Assembly: GCA_046349435.1 (NCBI GenBank)
Contig: JAXMCI010000013.1
Coordinates: 124,001 to 188,000, forward strand
Reading direction: 5' to 3'
Source of the DNA: JAXMCI01 sp046349435
GTDB lineage: Bacteria > Pseudomonadota > Alphaproteobacteria > Dongiales > Dongiaceae
DNA length: 64,000 nt
In this document: positions 1 through 8,267 of the stretch, piece by piece
Layout: each line of letters opens with the position of its first letter
Numbering within the stretch: position 1 is the stretch's first letter
Made by a program: the position numbers and the translations under genes
The notes under the pieces: generated by a model
The model's input: the letters and a program-made list of their open reading frames with translations, nothing else
What the model was told of the DNA's origin: nothing
Database searches by the model: none

Positions 1-92
1 CTGCCGAGCTTCGTCAGGTGATAGGCCAGGGAACAGCCGACGATGCCCCCGCCGATGATCACGATCTCGGCGCGCGCTGGTATTCTGCTCAT
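1..92 (-). CDS. FAD-dependent oxidoreductase, N-terminus only
   Basis: Only the first 30 codons lie in the window; the gene continues past the left edge. The peptide begins with a few polar residues and then shows the dinucleotide-binding strand and glycine motif IVIIGGGIVGCSLAYHL, which is the FAD-binding start of the DAO/sarcosine-dehydrogenase-like superfamily. The substrate cannot be told from this fragment. It lies downstream of, and on the same strand as, a solute-binding protein gene (stop 118 bases away), so it may be the catabolic enzyme for the imported compound. Confidence 0.8.
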   Translation of the reverse strand, partial: MSRIPARAEIVIIGGGIVGCSLAYHLTKLG

Positions 93-210
93 CGCTCGGG
101 GGCTCTGCCAGGCAGGGCCGCGGCTCGCCCCGGGGGGCGGGAGGCGGCCGGGATGCGGTCGCGCATGTGGCGCGGCGCGGGGACGCGGACGCCCCCGGCC
201 GCCGGCGGTC

Positions 211-1755
211 CTAGGACTCGAAGTAGAGCTGCTCGGGCATGCGCGCGCCGGTCAGCACGGGCGTCGGCACGAAGCCGCCGATGTTGCCGCCCAGCGCAAA
301 GATGGCGTTGTTGAAGACGGGGATGACGTCGCCGCCGTCGTCGCGGATCATCGTCTGCATCGTGGCGTACATCGCCCGCCGCTTCGCCATGTCCAGCTCG
401 CCGCGCGCCGCCACCACCAGCCTGTCGAACTCCGGACGCCGCCAGGCGGTCTCGTTCCACGCCGCATCGGACAGGAAGCCGGTCGAGAGCATCTGGTCCG
501 CCGTCGCGCGGCCGGACCAGTAGCTGCCGCAGAACGGCGCCTTCAGCCAGACATTGTCCCAGTAGCCGTCGTCCGAGACGCGGCGGATGGCGATGTCGAT
601 GCCCGCCTTCTTGGCGCTCTGCTGGTAGAGCGCCGCGGCGTCGAGCGCCCCGGGGAAGGAGGTCGGCGCCACCTGCAGCTCGATCGGCGCATTCCAGCCG
701 GACTTCTTGAAGAGCGACCTCGCCTTGTCGGGATCGTAGGTGCGCTGGGCAAGCCCGGCGTCGAACATCGGGTCGAAGGACGGCACCGGCTGATCGTTGC
801 CCAGCCGGCCGAAGCCGCGCAGGATCTTCTTCAGCATGTCCTCGCGGTCCAGCGCCAGCTTGAGCGCCATGCGCAGGTCGGCGTTGTCGAAGGGCCGCAG
901 GTCGCAGCGCATCGGGAAGCAGTAGAAGCCGGCGCTCGGCACATCGAGGACCTTGACGCCGCCCTTGGCCTTCAGCATGCCGACGATCTTCGGGTCGACG
1001 CGGTTGATCGCGTCGACCGCGCGCGTCTGCAGCGCCGACATCCGTGCGGTCGGGTCGTTGATGGCGATCAGCTCGACGGTGTCGACATAGGGACGGCCGG
1101 GCTTCCAGTAGCCCGGGTTGCGCTTGCCGGTGATCACCACGCCCGGATTGACGCGATCCAGGACGAACGGCCCGGTGCCGATGCCCGCCGCGGGGTCGCC
1201 GCCCTCGGGCATGATGAGCAGGTGATAGTCGGAGAGCAGCGCCGGCAGGTCCGCATTGCCGGCGGCGAGCGTGAAGGTGACCTCGTGCTTGCCGCTCGCC
1301 TTGACCTCGGTGACCGGCTTGAGCACCGCCAGCGCGCCGGACTTTGAATTGGGTCCGCGATGGTGATCGATCGAATGGACGACGTCGGCCGCCGTCATCT
1401 CCTTACCGTTGTGGAACAGCACGCCCTTGCGCAGGGAGAAGACCCATCGCGTGGCATCGGCATTGGGTTGCCAGCTGGCCGCCAGCTCGGGAACGGGCTT
1501 GCCGTGCTCGTCGATCTCGACGAGGCAGTTGCCCCAGATGAAGCCCTTGATGAAGCCGTAGTCGGAGGCGTAGCTGGCCGGGTCGAGCGAGTCGGTCGTG
1601 CCGGCCCCGTCCACCCCGAGCCGCAGATGGCCGCCCTTCGCCGGACCGGCGGCGCGGCTCCGGCCGACCCCCATCGCGAGCGGCGCCAGTCCGCCGACCG
1701 CCGCCGCGCCGGCGAGGAAGGCCCGCCGTGCGACCAGCTTCCGATGCCGAGTCAT
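211..1755 (-). CDS. ABC transporter substrate-binding protein, peptide/opine type (SBP_bac_5)
   Basis: A 514-residue periplasmic solute receptor of the dipeptide/oligopeptide/opine class, the usual length for this family. The N-terminus carries a twin-arginine signal (ARRAFLAG near residues 9-16, then a hydrophobic stretch and an Ala-rich cleavage region), so export is probably by Tat. The start is supported by a strong GGAGGAG ribosome site just upstream. No permease or ATPase gene is next to it in the window; they may lie beyond the left edge. It follows the PLP decarboxylase gene on the same strand, and a 16-bp palindrome lies 34 bases upstream of the start. Ligand unknown; an amino-acid-derived compound is an inference from the neighbours. 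Confidence 0.9.
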   Translation of the reverse strand: MTRHRKLVARRAFLAGAAAVGGLAPLAMGVGRSRAAGPAKGGHLRLGVDGAGTTDSLDPASYASDYGFIKGFIWGNCLVEIDEHGKPVPELAASWQPNADATRWVFSLRKGVLFHNGKEMTAADVVHSIDHHRGPNSKSGALAVLKPVTEVKASGKHEVTFTLAAGNADLPALLSDYHLLIMPEGGDPAAGIGTGPFVLDRVNPGVVITGKRNPGYWKPGRPYVDTVELIAINDPTARMSALQTRAVDAINRVDPKIVGMLKAKGGVKVLDVPSAGFYCFPMRCDLRPFDNADLRMALKLALDREDMLKKILRGFGRLGNDQPVPSFDPMFDAGLAQRTYDPDKARSLFKKSGWNAPIELQVAPTSFPGALDAAALYQQSAKKAGIDIAIRRVSDDGYWDNVWLKAPFCGSYWSGRATADQMLSTGFLSDAAWNETAWRRPEFDRLVVAARGELDMAKRRAMYATMQTMIRDDGGDVIPVFNNAIFALGGNIGGFVPTPVLTGARMPEQLYFES

Positions 1756-1788
1756 TCTCTCCTCCGCTGCAGCTATCGTGTTTATAAT

Positions 1789-1804
1789 TGATTATCGATA
1801 ATCA
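1789..1804. promoter_or_regulatory. 16-bp perfect palindrome, probable operator 1
   Basis: TGATTATCGATAATCA is a perfect inverted repeat in an AT-rich island just upstream of the solute-binding protein gene. On the minus strand it is followed by ATTATAAAC, a possible -10 region, and then the ribosome site. A second copy of the same design lies upstream of the preceding gene (3300-3313). The two fit the common pattern YRATWATCGATWATYA. This suggests one dimeric regulator for both promoters; the regulator is not in the window. Confidence 0.6.
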
Positions 1805-1823
1805 CTGTGACGGCGGCGAGATG

Positions 1824-3197
1824 TCAAGCCTTGTCGTGGCCGGCGCGCGCCATCAGCCAGGTCGGCACCAGCTCGCGCGACAGCACGTCGGCGACCGTCT
1901 CGCGCCGCCGCACCAGGGCGGACCGCCCGCTCGAGACCATCACGGTGGCCGAGCGCGGGATGGCGTTCGACTGGCAGGCGAACGACTCGTTGTAGGCGCC
2001 CATGTCGAGGAAGGCGAGCAGGTCGCCGACCTCGATCGGCGGCATCGACCGCTGCTTGGCGAGGATGTCGGCCGCGTTGCAGGTCTGGCCGCAGACGTCC
2101 ACCACCTCGCTGCCCGCCCTCGCGGTGTCGTTGGCGATCACGACATGGTGCACGCCGCAGCGCGGATCGAAGGGATCGCCCATCTCGTTGGTGTTGCCGT
2201 CGACATAGACCCAGGTCTTGCCGGCGAGATTGGCGTCCGTCTTCTTCGCGCCGACGGTGACGACCCAGATCCCCGCGCTCTCCCAGCAATAGCGCCCGGG
2301 CTCCATCAGGAGCACGGGCACCGTCAGCCCGGCGCCGGCGCAGCCCGAGACGATGGCCCCCGAGATCTCGCGGGCGTAGGTCTCGACGCTCGGCGGCACG
2401 TCCGCGCCATAGCGCTCGGGCACGAAGCCGCCGCCGATATTGAGGTATCGCGGCTCCCAGCCGGTCGCCCGCCTGACCTCGGCCAGGCACTCGATCAGCT
2501 CCTGGGTTTCCTCGCGGAAGAATCCGGCGCGGCGGGGAATCCCGCCATGGTACATCGCGCCCTCGAGCGCGACATGCTTCATGCCCAGGGCCGCCCTGAC
2601 CGCGGCGGTGAAGGCCTCGGGCTCCAGCCCGAACTTGAAGGTGCGCTCCCAATAGGACGGGCTGATGCCTTCCGGGTAGCGGTTGTCGACATAGGTGACC
2701 TCGGCGATCGCCTTCAGCGGCAGGCGGATGCGCAGCGAGATCCGCGCCGTCTTGCCGAGCCGGGCGGCAATCCTGCCGACCTCGGCCAGCTCCTGGGCGT
2801 TGTCGACCTGGTTGAGGACGCCGAGGTCGATCGCGGCCTCGATGACCTCGCGCGACTTGTTGGCGCCGTTGACGACGATCTTGCGGGGGTCGGAGCCGGC
2901 GAGCATCGCGACCGTCAGCTCGCCCAGGCCGAAGGCATCGCCGCCGCCGCCTTCCTCAACGATCACCCGGCGCGCGGCCAGACCCCAGTTCCCCTTCATG
3001 CCGGCGCAGACGATCACCTCGTTGGGGTAGGCCCTCGCGAAGGCGTCCTGGAGCCGGCGGAAATTGTGCCGGATCGTGCTCTCCGAGAGGACGAAGAGCG
3101 GCGAGCCGTACTGCGCCACCAGATCGGAGACCGGGACCCCTTCGATCTCCAGCCGATTCTGCGCGTCGGCCTTGAGATGCTTGCCGTACTCGGTCAT
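1824..3197 (-). CDS. PLP-dependent decarboxylase, diaminopimelate/ornithine decarboxylase-like (fold type III)
   Basis: A 457-residue protein of the alanine-racemase/DAP-decarboxylase fold. Visible family marks are the Schiff-base lysine in VCAGMKGN (Lys68), LNIGGGF (phosphate-binding glycines), LMEPGRY, a CNAADIL stretch in the place of the usual CESxD motif, and a GAY near the C-terminus. The usual HxGS is YHGG and the lysine motif is not the standard YAxKAN, so it is a divergent member and probably not the biosynthetic lysA. It is the first gene of a minus-strand unit with a solute-binding protein and a FAD oxidoreductase, which suggests catabolism of an imported amino acid or opine. The exact substrate is unknown. 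Confidence 0.85.
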   Translation of the reverse strand: MTEYGKHLKADAQNRLEIEGVPVSDLVAQYGSPLFVLSESTIRHNFRRLQDAFARAYPNEVIVCAGMKGNWGLAARRVIVEEGGGGDAFGLGELTVAMLAGSDPRKIVVNGANKSREVIEAAIDLGVLNQVDNAQELAEVGRIAARLGKTARISLRIRLPLKAIAEVTYVDNRYPEGISPSYWERTFKFGLEPEAFTAAVRAALGMKHVALEGAMYHGGIPRRAGFFREETQELIECLAEVRRATGWEPRYLNIGGGFVPERYGADVPPSVETYAREISGAIVSGCAGAGLTVPVLLMEPGRYCWESAGIWVVTVGAKKTDANLAGKTWVYVDGNTNEMGDPFDPRCGVHHVVIANDTARAGSEVVDVCGQTCNAADILAKQRSMPPIEVGDLLAFLDMGAYNESFACQSNAIPRSATVMVSSGRSALVRRRETVADVLSRELVPTWLMARAGHDKA

Positions 3198-3685
3198 CGG
3201 GCGCTCCTGCGCGGCGTTGGTCGGATCTGCCGTCGCTGCAGCGATGCGGCAGGCAGATCCGCGGGCTGCCGTACCCTAGCAAGCCCGTTTGATGACATCA
3301 ATAATCGATTATTATTAATTTTGACCCTCCTCTGCGGGCGGCGGCGACCCGGCGGCACGCCATCGCGGCGGCCCCTCAAGCGAGCCCCGCGCCCGGGCCG
3401 CACGCGGGCGGCAGAGATGATCGCCCGCGAGCCCCCGGCCGTCGTGCCTGCCGTGATGGCCGGCGAGCGCGACGGCGCGCCCGGCGTCGCCACCGATGGT
3501 CGCAATCGCCGCGAGACAGCGAGCTTGCGCCCAGGTGCCCCGGTTCCGGGCGATCGCTTGCCGGACCGCGGAGCAGGCGGCGGATCCGCCGCCGCTTCCG
3601 GCCCCGGCGCGACGATTTCCCTGGACGCGCCGGCACCGCCCCGGCTAGCTCGCCGGCACCCCTACACCGGATGGCGAGGACGAGC
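3198..3685. other. Intergenic region of 488 bases between divergent genes
   Basis: The left part (to about 3320) holds an AT-rich stretch with a palindrome and is probably the promoter of the decarboxylase gene. The remaining 360 bases are GC-rich; I see no convincing gene, RNA or repeat there. The open frames that cross it look like chance frames of GC-rich DNA. Confidence 0.6.
3300..3313. promoter_or_regulatory. 14-bp perfect palindrome, probable operator 2
   Basis: AATAATCGATTATT is a perfect inverted repeat about 100 bases upstream of the decarboxylase start, inside an AT-rich island in otherwise GC-rich DNA. Centred on the same ATCGAT core, it matches 11 of 16 positions of the palindrome at 1789-1804. 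A shared repressor or activator (for example of the GntR type) is an inference. Confidence 0.6.
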
Positions 3686-4402
3686 ATGGCAGCCCAGGCG
3701 GACACCCCCAAGGTCGCGATCGTGACGGCCGGCGGCAGCGGCATGGGAGCCGCGGCGGCGCGGCGGCTCGCCGCCGACGGCTACCGGGTCGCCATCCTCT
3801 CCTCCTCCGGCAAGGGCGAGGCGCTGGCGGCCGAGCTCGGCGGGGTCGGGGTCACCGGCTCCAACCGCTCCAACGCCGACCTCAGGCGGCTGGTCGACCT
3901 GACGATGGAGCGCTGGGGGCGGGTCGACGCGCTGGTCAACAGCGCCGGGCACGGGCCGCGCGCGCCGATCCTCGAGATCAGCGACGAGGACTGGCAGCGC
4001 GGCATGGAAACCTACTTCCTCAACGTGGTGCGCGCCACCCGGCTGGTGGCGCCGATCATGATCGCGCAGAAGGCCGGGGCGATCGTCAACATCTCGACCG
4101 CCTGGGCCTTCGAGCCGAGCCCGATGTTCCCGACCTCGGCGGTGTTCCGCGCCGGGCTCGCCGCCTGGACCAAGATCTTCGCCGACCAGTACGCCGCCGA
4201 GAACGTGCGGATGAACAACCTGCTGCCCGGCTGGATCGACAGCCTGCCGGCCACCGAGGAGCGCCGCCAGAGCGTGCCGATGCGGCGCTACGGCAGCAGC
4301 GAGGAGGTCGCCGCCACCATCGCCTTCCTGCTGTCGCCGGCCGCGGCCTACATCACCGGCCAGAACATCCGGATCGACGGCGGCGTCACGCGGTCGGTCT
4401 GA
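3686..4402 (+). CDS. SDR-family protein lacking the catalytic Tyr-Lys pair
   Basis: A 238-residue Rossmann-fold protein. The cofactor motif VTAGGSGMG (about residues 13-21), the NSAG motif and the C-terminal ITGQNIRIDGG are typical of short-chain dehydrogenases. At the place of the active-site YxxxK the sequence reads TSAVFRAGL, so both Tyr and Lys appear to be replaced (Ser and Arg by my alignment). It may be a non-reductive relative or a binding protein. The start at 3686 is preferred over 3671 because GAGGA lies just before it. The next gene, a FAD oxidoreductase, starts 43 bases downstream, so they may form an operon. Confidence 0.8.
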   Translation: MAAQADTPKVAIVTAGGSGMGAAAARRLAADGYRVAILSSSGKGEALAAELGGVGVTGSNRSNADLRRLVDLTMERWGRVDALVNSAGHGPRAPILEISDEDWQRGMETYFLNVVRATRLVAPIMIAQKAGAIVNISTAWAFEPSPMFPTSAVFRAGLAAWTKIFADQYAAENVRMNNLLPGWIDSLPATEERRQSVPMRRYGSSEEVAATIAFLLSPAAAYITGQNIRIDGGVTRSV

Positions 4403-4445
4403 GCCGGGCGGCCGGAACCGGGCGGGCCTGAGGGGTACGGAGCCG

Positions 4446-5516
4446 ATGCGGGTCGTCGTCTGCGGCGCCGGCGCGGTCGGCGCCGCCATCGCCTGGGCGC
4501 TGAGCCGCCGCGGCGTCGCGCCGGTGATCGTCGAGCGCACCGGGGTCGCCTGCGCCGCCTCGGGCAAGTCGGGCGGCTTCCTGGCGCTCGACTGGTGCGA
4601 CGGCACGCCGCTCGCGGCGCTGGCCCGCCGCAGCTTCGCGCTGCACGCGGCCTGGCCGGCGGAGGCCGGCGCCGACTGGGGCTATCGCCGCCTCGACACC
4701 TATGGCGGCTTCGCGGGGCCGCGCGGCGGCGCGCCGGGCGCCGGCGGCGAGCCGCTCGGCTGGCTGGCCGGGGCGGTGCGCGGCCGCCACCGGCTCGGCT
4801 CGCCGGAAACCACGGCCCAGATCGATCCCGCGGCCTTCACGGCGGGGCTGGTGGCCGCGGCGCAGGCGCGCGGCGCGCTGCTGCGACCCGGCCGGGTCAC
4901 CGGCCTGCTGCGGCGGGGCGAGCGGGTGACCGGCGTGACGCTCGAGGACGGCACGATCGAGGCCGACGCGGTGGTGCTGGCGCTCGGGCCGTGGATGCGG
5001 GAGGCGGCGCGCTGGCTCGATCTGCCCGCCGTGTACGGGCTCAAGGGGCACAGCGTCGTGCTCGAGGTGGCGCTGCCGCCCGAGGCCGCCTTCCTCGAGT
5101 ACCAGGACGGCGCCGGCGAGGCGCAGGCGCCCGAGCTGTTCCCGCGGCCCGACGGGACGCTCTGGGCCTGCGCCATCTCGAGCGAGAGCCCGCTGCCCGA
5201 CGATCCCGCGTCGGTCGCGCCCGACCCCGGCGCGATCCTGCGGCTGCGGCGGATCTGCGCCGCCCTGTCGCCGGCACTGGCCGCCGCGCCGGTGCGCGCC
5301 GCGCAGGCCTGCTTCCGGCCGGTGACGCGCGACGGGCTGCCGCTGATCGGCGCCGTCGCCGGCGCGCCCGGCGCCTACGTTGCCACCGGCCACAGCGTCT
5401 GGGGCATGCTGAACGCGCCGGCGACGGGCGAGGCGATCGCCGAGCTGCTGCTCGACGGCGCCGCGCGCACCGTCGACCTCGCGCCCTTCGATCCCGCACG
5501 GCTGCCGCCCGCCTGA
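4446..5516 (+). CDS. FAD-dependent amino-acid oxidase-like oxidoreductase (DAO family)
   Basis: A 356-residue flavoprotein. The first residues VVVCGAGAVGAAIAWAL form the FAD-binding motif. A conserved SGKSGGFLALDW segment follows near residue 40, and the C-terminal part has RPVTRDGLPLIG and the glycine-rich ATGHSVWGMLNAPATG, as in glycine/sarcosine/D-amino-acid oxidases. The length fits the family. It follows the SDR-like gene on the same strand. The substrate, probably a secondary amine or amino acid, cannot be read from the sequence. Confidence 0.88.
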   Translation: MRVVVCGAGAVGAAIAWALSRRGVAPVIVERTGVACAASGKSGGFLALDWCDGTPLAALARRSFALHAAWPAEAGADWGYRRLDTYGGFAGPRGGAPGAGGEPLGWLAGAVRGRHRLGSPETTAQIDPAAFTAGLVAAAQARGALLRPGRVTGLLRRGERVTGVTLEDGTIEADAVVLALGPWMREAARWLDLPAVYGLKGHSVVLEVALPPEAAFLEYQDGAGEAQAPELFPRPDGTLWACAISSESPLPDDPASVAPDPGAILRLRRICAALSPALAAAPVRAAQACFRPVTRDGLPLIGAVAGAPGAYVATGHSVWGMLNAPATGEAIAELLLDGAARTVDLAPFDPARLPPA

Positions 5517-5614
5517 GTCGCGGGCGCATCCTTCGTCGCCGGTGCGGAACGCATTGCGATCCGCGGCGCGGCCGGCGCGGAACCCGGGCGCGCTCGGCCC
5601 GGTTGCAGCTGGCG

Positions 5615-5854
5615 ATGCCCATCCTTCATCTCTGCGACAGCGACGGCGCGCGCTTCTGGGGCCATCTCGAGCTGCCCGCCCTGCCGCGACCCGGCGACCT
5701 GCTGGCGGTCGGCCGGCATGGCGGCGGACGCCGCCTGCTGCAGGTCGATGCCGTCTATCCCTGCGGCGCCGGCCGCAGCGCCCGCCGGCAGGCGGAGGAG
5801 GCCGTCGTCCAGGTGACGCCGCTGCGCCGGCGGGGCGGCGGCGTCAGCGCCTGA
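5615..5854 (+). CDS. Small hypothetical protein, 79 residues
   Basis: Begins MPILHLCDSDGARFW and continues with a PRPGDLLAVGR segment and a basic C-terminus; there is no signal peptide or membrane segment. The composition looks like protein rather than a chance frame, and it fills the gap between the oxidase and the convergent receiver gene, overlapping the end of the latter by 11 bases. There is no strong ribosome site. I do not recognise the family. Confidence 0.5.
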   Translation: MPILHLCDSDGARFWGHLELPALPRPGDLLAVGRHGGGRRLLQVDAVYPCGAGRSARRQAEEAVVQVTPLRRRGGGVSA

Positions 5855-6245
5855 CCGCGCGGCCGGCGCGGCCGGCCGCCTGCCACAGCGCGGCCCGCAG
5901 CAGCGGCACGCTGTAAGGCTTCTCGAACGCCGCCTGGGGCCGGAACCGACGCCGCTCCGCCTCGGCCAGGAACCGCTGCAGCGCCCCGGCGGTGACGATG
6001 GCGGGCGTACCTGCCCGCTGCAGGCTGAGGCCGAGCGCCACCGCGGGCTCGGGAACCTGCTGCAGGTCGAGCAGCGCCACGTCGTGCGCTGGCCAGCCCG
6101 CCGGCTGGCCGCTCGCGTAGCCCAGGCAGCCGACCACCTCGGCGCCGAGATCGCCGACGATGCTGGCGAACTCCTCGAGATAGGGCAGGTCGTCGCCGAC
6201 CAGCATGGCCCGCAGCGGGCCGGCAGCATCGAGCAGCATCGGCAC
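5844..6245 (-). CDS. Single-domain response-regulator receiver protein
   Basis: A 133-residue protein with the CheY layout: acidic pair in LVGDDLP near residues 17-18, phosphoacceptor Asp in VALLDLQ near residue 60, a Thr in AIVTAG, and the conserved Lys in FEKPYSVPLLRAAL. It has no output domain, so it may act by protein contact. No histidine kinase gene is adjacent. The sequence is divergent, and loss of phosphorylation cannot be excluded. Confidence 0.75.
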   Translation of the reverse strand: MPMLLDAAGPLRAMLVGDDLPYLEEFASIVGDLGAEVVGCLGYASGQPAGWPAHDVALLDLQQVPEPAVALGLSLQRAGTPAIVTAGALQRFLAEAERRRFRPQAAFEKPYSVPLLRAALWQAAGRAGRAVRR

Positions 6246-6385
6246 TCTATCCGTGGCAGGGACGGCCGGATCCGGAAGACGGGCCGCGGCCCCGGTCGCG
6301 GCCCGGCCTCGGCCATGCAGCTTCGATGCCAGCGGGCGGGCGCATCCGCCTTGGGCCGCGGCGGCGCTTCGGCGATCATGTGCCG

Positions 6386-7570
6386 ATGATCGACCGGCAG
6401 CCGCCCGCCCGGGGCCTCGGCCTCCGCCTGCTCGTGCTGATCGCCGCCGTCGCGGTGGTCGGCTCGAACCAGCTGGCCCTCAGCCCGATCCTGCTCGACG
6501 TCGCGCGCAGCCTGTCGGCCAGCCCGGTGGCGGTGTCCCGCGCCGCCGCCTGCTATGGCGGCGCGACCGCGCTGTCGGCGCTGCTGCTGGCGCCGCGGAT
6601 CGATCGCCTGGGGGCGCGCCGCGCCCTGCTCGCCGGGCTGCTCGCGCTGGCGGCGGCGACGCTGGCCAGCGCGGCCGCGACCGGCTGGCTCGTGCTGACG
6701 CTGGCGCAGGGGCTGGCCGGGCTCGGCGCCGGCGTGATCCTGCCGTCGAGCTACACGCTCGCCACCGCGGTCGGGCCGCCGGGTCAGGGCGCGCGCACGC
6801 TCGGCCGGGTGCTCACCGGCTGGTCGCTCTCGATGGTCGCGGGCGTGCCGCTCTCGGCACTCATCAGCGACTGGGCCGGCTGGCGCGCCGCCTACCTGGC
6901 GCTGGCGCTGGTCGCCGGCCTGGCCGCGCTCGGCGCCCGCGCCATGCCCCGGGATCGCGCCGCGCCGGGTCTCGCGCGCGCCGCCGCCGCGCCGCTCGCC
7001 GCCTTGGCGGAGCCGGCGATGCCGCCGCTGCTGCTGATCTGCCTCGCCTACATGGCCGGCTTCTTCGGCGTCTACACCTTCCTCGGCGACCATGTCCGCG
7101 CGATGGCCGGCGTGTCGGCGGCACGGGCCGGGCTGGTGGTGCTCGCCTATGGCGGCGGCTTCGGCCTCGCCAGCCTGGGCGGCGGGCTGGTCGACCGGCT
7201 GGGGCCGCGCCGCGTCTTTCCCGCCGTGCTGCTGTCGGCCGCGGCGATCTACCTCGCGCTGGCCGCCACCGGCGGCGGGCTCGCCCCGGTCGCCGCCCTG
7301 ACCTTCCTCTGGGGACTCGCCAACCATTTCGTGCTCGCCTGCCTGATCCTGCTGATCACGCAGGCCCGCCCGCAGGCGCGCGGCGCCGCGCTCGGGCTCA
7401 ACAGCGCGGTGACCTATCTCGGCGCCCTGGTCGGGGTCTCCGCCGCCGGCGCGATCTACCAGGCGATCGGCTTCGCCGCGCTCTGCTGTACCGCCGCGGC
7501 GCTGATGGCCGCCGCCGCCGGGCTCGCCGTCGCCAGCCGCCAGCGGCTGGCCGGGCCGCCGGCCGGGTGA
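6386..7570 (+). CDS. MFS transporter, probable drug/proton antiporter
   Basis: A 394-residue integral membrane protein with about 12 hydrophobic segments. After a short polar N-terminus comes LVLIAAVAVVGSNQLALSP; the loop after the second segment has RIDRLGARRALL, which resembles the major facilitator motif between helices 2 and 3. The family resembles DHA1 exporters. The ATG at 6386 is chosen because the upstream extension (from 6326) has no protein character. It starts 141 bases from the receiver gene on the opposite strand. Confidence 0.85.
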   Translation: MIDRQPPARGLGLRLLVLIAAVAVVGSNQLALSPILLDVARSLSASPVAVSRAAACYGGATALSALLLAPRIDRLGARRALLAGLLALAAATLASAAATGWLVLTLAQGLAGLGAGVILPSSYTLATAVGPPGQGARTLGRVLTGWSLSMVAGVPLSALISDWAGWRAAYLALALVAGLAALGARAMPRDRAAPGLARAAAAPLAALAEPAMPPLLLICLAYMAGFFGVYTFLGDHVRAMAGVSAARAGLVVLAYGGGFGLASLGGGLVDRLGPRRVFPAVLLSAAAIYLALAATGGGLAPVAALTFLWGLANHFVLACLILLITQARPQARGAALGLNSAVTYLGALVGVSAAGAIYQAIGFAALCCTAAALMAAAAGLAVASRQRLAGPPAG

Positions 7571-7676
7571 GCGCAAGGCCGCCCGGCGGCAATGCCGCGG
7601 GTTGCGCCAGATCAACGAGGCGGACGCGGGAACGGCCAGACTGTCGGCATCCATCTTCGGAAACTGTCGAGGTCTC

Positions 7677-8243
7677 ATGGAAATCCCGCTGCAGATCAGC
7701 TTTCGCGACATGGACCCGTCGCCGGCCATCGAGGCCCGGATCCGCGAGAAAGCAGCCAAGCTCGAGCACTTCTTCGAGCGCATCGTCAGCTGCCGCGTCG
7801 TCGTCGAGGCCCGCAACCGGCACCAGCGCAGCGGCCGGCTCTACGCCGTCCGCATCGACCTGCGGGTGCCCGGCGCGGAGCTGGTCGCCGGCCACGGCCA
7901 CGCCCGCGACCATGCCCACGAGGACGTCCAGGTCGCCGTCCGCGACGCCTTCGAGGCGATCGGCCGCCAGCTCGAGGATCACGCCCGGCGCAGCCGCGCC
8001 GAGGTCAAGCAGCATGCGGCGCCGGACCACGGCAAGGTGGCGCGCCTCTTCCAGGACTACGGCTTCGTCGAGACGGCGGACGGGCTCGAGGTCTACTTCC
8101 ACCGGAACAGCGTCCCCGAGGGCGCCTTCGAGCGGCTGCAGGCCGGCGACGAGGTCAGGCTGGTGGTCGCCGAGGGCGAGGGCGAGAAGGGCGCGCAGGC
8201 AAGCACGGTGACGCCGGTCGGCAAGCATCACCCGCAGGGCTGA
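7677..8243 (+). CDS. Ribosome hibernation factor-like protein fused to a cold-shock domain
   Basis: A 188-residue protein of two parts. Residues 1-110 resemble HPF/RaiA (MEIPLQISFRDMDPSPAIEARIREKAAKLE in the first 30 residues, then a basic middle), the family that binds the 30S subunit and inactivates idle ribosomes. Residues 115-180 look like a cold-shock/OB domain: HGKVARLFQDYGFVE then EVYFHRNSV and AFERLQAGDEVRL. The start has GAGG just upstream. A second HPF gene lies at 50543-51130, so the strain has at least two. The fusion suggests a factor that binds ribosomes and single-stranded RNA; that role is inferred. Confidence 0.88.
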   Translation: MEIPLQISFRDMDPSPAIEARIREKAAKLEHFFERIVSCRVVVEARNRHQRSGRLYAVRIDLRVPGAELVAGHGHARDHAHEDVQVAVRDAFEAIGRQLEDHARRSRAEVKQHAAPDHGKVARLFQDYGFVETADGLEVYFHRNSVPEGAFERLQAGDEVRLVVAEGEGEKGAQASTVTPVGKHHPQG

Positions 8244-8267
8244 TTCAGGGCCGGGGCCGGCGGCCCC

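Noticed and set aside
8253..8267. GGGGCCG/CGGCCCC hairpin between convergent genes as a terminator
   Set aside because: The stem is only 7 bp with a one-base centre and no T-tract; such words are frequent in this DNA.
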